NCBI GenBank assembly: GCA_019115345.1
Contig: DXDV01000200.1
Location: 1 to 7,760, forward strand
Reading direction: 5' to 3'
Origin: Candidatus Intestinimonas stercorigallinarum
Lineage (GTDB): Bacteria > Bacillota > Clostridia > Oscillospirales > Oscillospiraceae
DNA: 7,760 nucleotides
Shown: positions 4,706 to 7,760 of the stretch, piece after piece
Numbering within the stretch: the stretch's first letter is position 1
Layout of the letters: every line of letters begins with the position of its first letter
Position numbers and translations under genes: made by a program
Notes under the pieces: model-generated
The model's input: the letters and a program-made list of their open reading frames with translations, nothing else
What the model was told of the DNA's origin: nothing
Databases searched by the model: none

Positions 4706-6433
4706 ATGTCCTATAAGGATACCTATGAAAAGTGGCTCCACAGTCCTGCCCTGTCCCCCGCCGAGAAGGCCGAGCTGGAGAGCATCTCCGGCGACGAGAA
4801 GGAGATCGAGAGCCGGTTCTTCGCCCCCTTGGAGTTCGGCACCGCCGGGCTGCGGGGCACCATGTGCGTGGGGCTCCACCAGATGAACGTCCACGTGATC
4901 CGCCACGCCACCCAGGCCTTTGCCGAGGTCATCAAGGCCGAGGGCAAGGAGGCCATGGAGCGGGGCGTGGCCATTTGCTTCGACTGCCGCAACCACTCCG
5001 ACGAGTTCGCCCGGGAGACGGCCTGCGTCATGGCGGGCAACGGCATCCAGGTGCGGCTCTTCGAGTCCCTGCGTCCCACCCCCGAGGTGTCCTTCGCCGT
5101 CCGGGAGTACGGCTGCATCGCCGGCGTCAACGTTACCGCCAGCCACAACCCCAAGGAGTACAACGGCTACAAGGTCTACTGGCAGGACGGCGCCCAGCTG
5201 CCCCCCCACCACGCCGACGCCATCGCCAAGAAGATGGCCGAGCTGGACCTCTTCGACTCCATCGTGCGCATGGACTACGACGAGGCGGTGAAGGCCGGCC
5301 GCATCACCCTGATGGGCGAGGAGACCGACGAGAAGTTCCTCGCCAACGTCATGGGCCAGGTCAACGACCAGGCCGCTGTGGACAAGGTGGCCGACACCTT
5401 CAAGATGGTGTACACCCCCTTCCACGGCACCGGCTACAAGCTCATCCCCGAGGCCCTCAAGCGCCTGGGCATGAAGCACGTCATCTGCGTCTCCGAGCAG
5501 ATGGTCATCGACGGCAACTTCCCCACCGTGGTCTCCCCCAACCCGGAGAACCCCGAGGGCTTCTATCTGGCGGTGGACATCGCCAAGAAGGAGGGGGCCG
5601 ACTTTATCCTGGGCTCCGACCCGGACGCCGACCGGGTGGGCATCATGGTGAACACCGGGAACGGGGAGTTCAAGGTGCTCACCGGCAACCAGACCGGCGT
5701 GCTGCTGCTGGACTATCTGATCGGGGCCAAGCGCCGCACCGGCAAGATGCCCGATAAGCCGGTGGCCCTCAAAACCATCGTCACCACCGAGATGGCCCGC
5801 AAGGTGGCCGAGGTCAACGGCCTGAAGTGCTATGACACCTTCACCGGCTTCAAGTTCCTGGCCGAGAAGAAGGATAAGCTGGAGAGCTCCGGGGAGGGGA
5901 AGGTCATCTTCTCCTATGAGGAGTCCTACGGCTATATGCTGGGGGACTATGTCCGGGACAAGGACGCCGTGTCCGCCAGCGTGGAGCTCACCGAGATGGC
6001 TGCCTGGTACGCCGACCAGGGGATGACCCTGTACGACGCGCTGCAAAAGCTCTTTGAGAAGTACGGCCACTACCGGGAGCGGACCATGAATCTGGTCATG
6101 CCCGGCCTGGACGGCCTGAAAAAGATGGCCGGCCTGATGGCCGGCCTGCGGGAGAACCCCCCGGCGGAGATCGCCGGCGTGGCGGTGCGCCAGCAGAAGG
6201 ACTACCAGGACGGCTCCGTGGTGAACGTGGCCGACGGCTCCCGGGAGACCATGGAGCTGTCCGGTTCCAATGTGCTGCGCTATGAGATGGCCGACGGCAC
6301 CAGCCTCATCGTCCGGCCTTCGGGCACCGAGCCCAAGGTGAAGGTGTACATCCTGGCCAACGGCGCCTCCGGTCAGGAGGCGGAGGACAAGGTGGCCCAA
6401 TACGCCGCCTGGGCCGAGACCCTGAAAAACTAA
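4706..6433 (+). CDS. Phospho-sugar mutase (phosphoglucomutase/phosphomannomutase family)
   Basis: This 575-aa alpha-D-phosphohexomutase interconverts hexose-6-phosphate and hexose-1-phosphate through a phosphoserine and a bisphosphorylated intermediate. The length matches the PgcA-type phosphoglucomutases of Firmicutes. All four family signatures are present: TASHNP with the catalytic S146, the Mg-binding DPDADR (D305, D307, D309), the sugar-binding EESYGY (405-410) and the phosphate-binding RPSGTEPK (537-544). The N-terminal substrate-entry motif TAGLRG (46-51) is also intact. Glucose-1-phosphate would feed UDP-glucose and envelope glycans. Mannose or another sugar cannot be excluded from sequence alone. 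The ATG at 4706 has GGGAGG eight bases upstream. It has its own promoter and ends before a convergent gene. Confidence 0.95.
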   Translation: MSYKDTYEKWLHSPALSPAEKAELESISGDEKEIESRFFAPLEFGTAGLRGTMCVGLHQMNVHVIRHATQAFAEVIKAEGKEAMERGVAICFDCRNHSDEFARETACVMAGNGIQVRLFESLRPTPEVSFAVREYGCIAGVNVTASHNPKEYNGYKVYWQDGAQLPPHHADAIAKKMAELDLFDSIVRMDYDEAVKAGRITLMGEETDEKFLANVMGQVNDQAAVDKVADTFKMVYTPFHGTGYKLIPEALKRLGMKHVICVSEQMVIDGNFPTVVSPNPENPEGFYLAVDIAKKEGADFILGSDPDADRVGIMVNTGNGEFKVLTGNQTGVLLLDYLIGAKRRTGKMPDKPVALKTIVTTEMARKVAEVNGLKCYDTFTGFKFLAEKKDKLESSGEGKVIFSYEESYGYMLGDYVRDKDAVSASVELTEMAAWYADQGMTLYDALQKLFEKYGHYRERTMNLVMPGLDGLKKMAGLMAGLRENPPAEIAGVAVRQQKDYQDGSVVNVADGSRETMELSGSNVLRYEMADGTSLIVRPSGTEPKVKVYILANGASGQEAEDKVAQYAAWAETLKN

Positions 6434-6456
6434 AAGGGACGCGGAAACAGAGAAGA

Positions 6457-6486
6457 CCCCGCCCGCCGGTACTCCGGCGGGCGGGG
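6457..6486. terminator. Terminator-like hairpin between convergent genes
   Basis: A perfect 13-bp stem (6457-6469 with 6474-6486) with a TACT loop lies 23 bases after the phosphohexomutase stop and 16 bases after the LysR stop. On the minus strand it is followed by the T-rich tract TCTTCTCTGTTTCC, which suits termination of the LysR transcript. On the plus strand no T run follows, so its effect on the mutase transcript is less certain. Confidence 0.75.
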
Positions 6487-6502
6487 CTCATGTACGCGGA
6501 AC

Positions 6503-7462
6503 TCACGGCTCCAGGGCCGGCAGGGGGGAGGCCTGGGCCAGGGCCTCCTGGGCCAGCTGGATGAACCGCTCGCCAAAGTGGGACAGGAAGCGGCTCTGCC
6601 GGTAGCCGGCCGCCAGCGTGCCGAAGGTGGAGGGGTCGGTGAGGGGGAACAGGTCCACCCCGGGGGCCCCGGGGGTGGGGGCGGGCAGGGCCCGGAGGAA
6701 GAGCTCGGGGCAGATGGTGGCCCCCACCCCCGCCTGGGCCATGGCCAGGGTGGTCACGGTGTTCTCCGTCTCCAGGATCAGGTTGGGCTTGAAGTAGTAG
6801 CGGCTGAAATACTGGTCCACGATGCTCCGGGTGCGGTTGCCCCGCTTGATGAGGACGAAGGGCTCCCCCTGAAAGGCGCTGATGTCCGCCTTCCGGGAGA
6901 ACCGCTCCCGGATGTCCGGGGCGCTGTCCCCGAAGCGCCGGTCGGTGAAGTTTCTGGGGACCACCAGCACCAGGCGCTGCTCGGTGAGGGGGACGGTGAC
7001 CACGTCCTTGATGGTGATGGGCTGAAAGCAGATGATGAGGTCGGTGCGGCCGTGGGCCAGGGCGTCCTCCAGCTGGGTGGAGTTGCCCTCGTACAGGGAG
7101 AACTCCACCAGGGGGAACTCCCTGTGGAACTTGGGCAGCAGGTCGGGCAGCAGGGCCAGGCCGCAGGTGTGGGACACCCCCACCCGCAGCACCCCCATGT
7201 ACTGGCGGTTGATGTCCCCCACCTTGGACATGTACTGGCTCTGCAGCTCCAGGATCTGGGTGGCGGTGCCCACCAGCAGCTCGCCGGCGTAGGTGAGGGA
7301 CAGCTTGGGGGAGCGGACAAACAGCTTGACCCCCAGCTCCCGCTCCATGTTGCCGATGTGGTTGGACAGGGACTGCTGGGAGATGTACAGCCGCTCGGCG
7401 GCCCGGGTGATGTTCAGCTCCTCGGCCACTGTGAGGAAGTAGCGCAGATGGCGGAAATTCAA
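6503..7462 (-). CDS. LysR-family transcriptional regulator
   Basis: This 319-aa protein has the standard LysR layout. The N-terminal winged helix-turn-helix (about residues 1-62) shows FLTVAEELNITRAAERL, then SQQSLSNHIGNME and ELGVKLFVR. A linker helix follows, then a periplasmic-binding-protein-like effector domain (about 92-300) that contains RVGVSHTCGLALLP and the typical GVGATICPE. It acts as a DNA-binding dimer or tetramer responding to a small ligand that I cannot name. The start is TTG at 7462, with AAGGAGG (7472-7478) nine bases upstream, giving the family's usual N-terminus. The gene diverges from the partial gene at 7679, and regulators of this family commonly control the divergent neighbour. 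I see no truncation. Confidence 0.95.
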   Translation of the reverse strand: MNFRHLRYFLTVAEELNITRAAERLYISQQSLSNHIGNMERELGVKLFVRSPKLSLTYAGELLVGTATQILELQSQYMSKVGDINRQYMGVLRVGVSHTCGLALLPDLLPKFHREFPLVEFSLYEGNSTQLEDALAHGRTDLIICFQPITIKDVVTVPLTEQRLVLVVPRNFTDRRFGDSAPDIRERFSRKADISAFQGEPFVLIKRGNRTRSIVDQYFSRYYFKPNLILETENTVTTLAMAQAGVGATICPELFLRALPAPTPGAPGVDLFPLTDPSTFGTLAAGYRQSRFLSHFGERFIQLAQEALAQASPLPALEP

Positions 7463-7487
7463 GGCGGACCGCCTCCTTCGTCTCTCG

Positions 7488-7511
7488 CGCGCCCCGGTCC
7501 GGCGGGGCGCG
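7488..7511 (-). other. GC-rich hairpin in the LysR mRNA leader
   Basis: A 9-bp inverted repeat (7488-7496 with 7503-7511, 6-nt loop) lies between the predicted transcription start (about 7524) and the ribosome binding site at 7472-7478. It leaves the ribosome binding site free. It may affect message stability, or may simply reflect high GC. Confidence 0.4.
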
Positions 7512-7530
7512 GAGGGGGATCGTCTCCCCC

Positions 7531-7559
7531 ATTATAGCACAGCCTTTCCGTTGTGGCAA
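7531..7559 (-). promoter_or_regulatory. Sigma-A-type promoter of the LysR-family gene
   Basis: On the minus strand, TTGCCA (7554-7559) and TATAAT (7531-7536) are separated by 17 bases, with TGC directly before the -10. Transcription would begin near 7524, leaving a leader of about 60 bases. The -35 element lies inside GTTG-TGG-CAAC (7550-7560), a small palindrome that could let the regulator repress itself. Confidence 0.82.
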
Positions 7560-7602
7560 CTATCAACAAAAAGATACTTCCCAAGGAAAGGGAATTGTGG
7601 CA
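7543..7602. promoter_or_regulatory. Candidate LysR operator region with repeated motifs
   Basis: TTGTGGCA occurs twice in the same orientation, at 7551-7558 and 7595-7602, 44 bases or about four helical turns apart. CCTTTCC (7543-7549) and GGAAAGG (7585-7591) form an inverted pair. TATC (7561-7564) and GATA (7573-7576) form another around an A-rich centre. Together they fill the space between the two divergent starts, where LysR regulators usually bind. The exact site is inference. Confidence 0.4.
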
Positions 7603-7606
7603 TACT
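7578..7606 (+). promoter_or_regulatory. Weak candidate promoter for the right-hand gene
   Basis: TTCCCA (7578-7583) and CATACT (7601-7606) are 17 bases apart, with TGG before the -10. Both hexamers are poor matches, as is common for promoters needing a LysR activator. The second TTGTGGCA copy overlaps its -10. The downstream leader contains a 6-bp hairpin (7629-7634 with 7641-7646). Confidence 0.3.
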
Positions 7607-7678
7607 TACACTTAGTAGAACTGTAGGTGCGCCCAAAAGCGGGCGCTCTCGCAGCAGGACAGAAAGGAAGATGTCTTT

Positions 7679-7760
7679 ATGAAGTGTCTCATCATCGATA
7701 CCGTCTCCCCCGCCATCGCCGAGGAACTGGGCAAATATATGCACGTGGATACCCATCTGC
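7679..7760 (+). CDS. N-terminus of a gene cut by the window edge, possibly a D-2-hydroxyacid dehydrogenase
   Basis: Only the first 27 codons are present. The ATG at 7679 has AAGGAAG (7664-7670) eight bases upstream. The peptide starts MKCLIIDTVSPAIAEELGKY and continues with MHVDTHL, a beta strand, a helix and a second strand. This resembles the N-terminal half-domain of D-isomer-specific 2-hydroxyacid dehydrogenases (phosphoglycerate dehydrogenase-like), but too little is visible for a firm name. It diverges from the LysR gene and is its most likely target. The nearby ATG at 7671 gives only a three-codon frame. Confidence 0.7.
   Translation, partial: MKCLIIDTVSPAIAEELGKYMHVDTHL

Noticed and set aside
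4667..6400. 577-codon open frame on the minus strand opposite the phosphohexomutase
   Set aside because: It mirrors a gene with all four family signatures and has the repetitive Gly/His/Leu/Val composition of an antisense shadow.
6578..7537. 319-codon plus-strand frame opposite the LysR gene
   Set aside because: It is low-complexity Gly/Gln/Val/His sequence and covers the LysR coding region and leader. It is a shadow frame.
7532..7756. 74-codon minus-strand frame at the right edge
   Set aside because: It overlaps the LysR promoter and is antisense to the start of the right-hand gene, with no recognisable domain.

Overview
The window is high-GC chromosomal DNA whose gene content, AGGAGG-type ribosome binding sites and sigma-A-type promoters (TTGnnn / TATAAT) point to a Firmicute. 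The high GC, the heavy GCC/GTG/CTG codon bias and the frequent TTG starts fit the Oscillospiraceae group of gut Clostridia (Flavonifractor/Pseudoflavonifractor-like). This placement is inference from style, not a database match. Most of the window is ordinary core genome: cell-wall regulation and synthesis, rRNA modification and sugar-phosphate metabolism. I do not see a new multi-gene system. The most unusual part is the left end.

Layout. Positions 1-345 carry no intact gene. They hold a direct duplication (1-173 and 239-411) of the last codons of the neighbouring response-regulator gene plus its 3' flank, rich in hairpins, with a palindromic spacer between the copies. On the minus strand, 346-1050 is a WalR/PhoB-type response regulator, and just upstream of it 1084-1620 is a Nudix ADP-ribose pyrophosphatase. 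The two are read as one unit from a clear promoter at 1652-1680. Diverging from it, a promoter at 1758-1786 and a roughly 127-nt folded leader drive murA (1920-3221), a WalJ-type metallo-beta-lactamase-fold protein (3330-4115) and rlmH (4126-4608). A further promoter at 4644-4673 drives a 575-aa phosphohexomutase (4706-6433). A 13-bp stem at 6457-6486 separates it from a convergent LysR-type regulator (6503-7462, minus). That regulator diverges from a gene cut by the right edge (7679-7760), whose N-terminus resembles D-2-hydroxyacid dehydrogenases.

How it fits together. A response regulator, a WalJ-like protein and RlmH close together recall the Bacillus wal locus (walR-walK-walH-walI-walJ ... 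rlmH). Here the regulator is on the opposite strand, no kinase is visible, and murA and a Nudix gene lie between. A WalR-box-like direct repeat just upstream of the murA promoter suggests the regulator could control the first committed step of peptidoglycan synthesis. The phosphohexomutase would supply hexose-1-phosphates for envelope glycans. The LysR gene and the partial gene at the right edge look like a separate divergent regulator/target pair with repeated sequence motifs between them.
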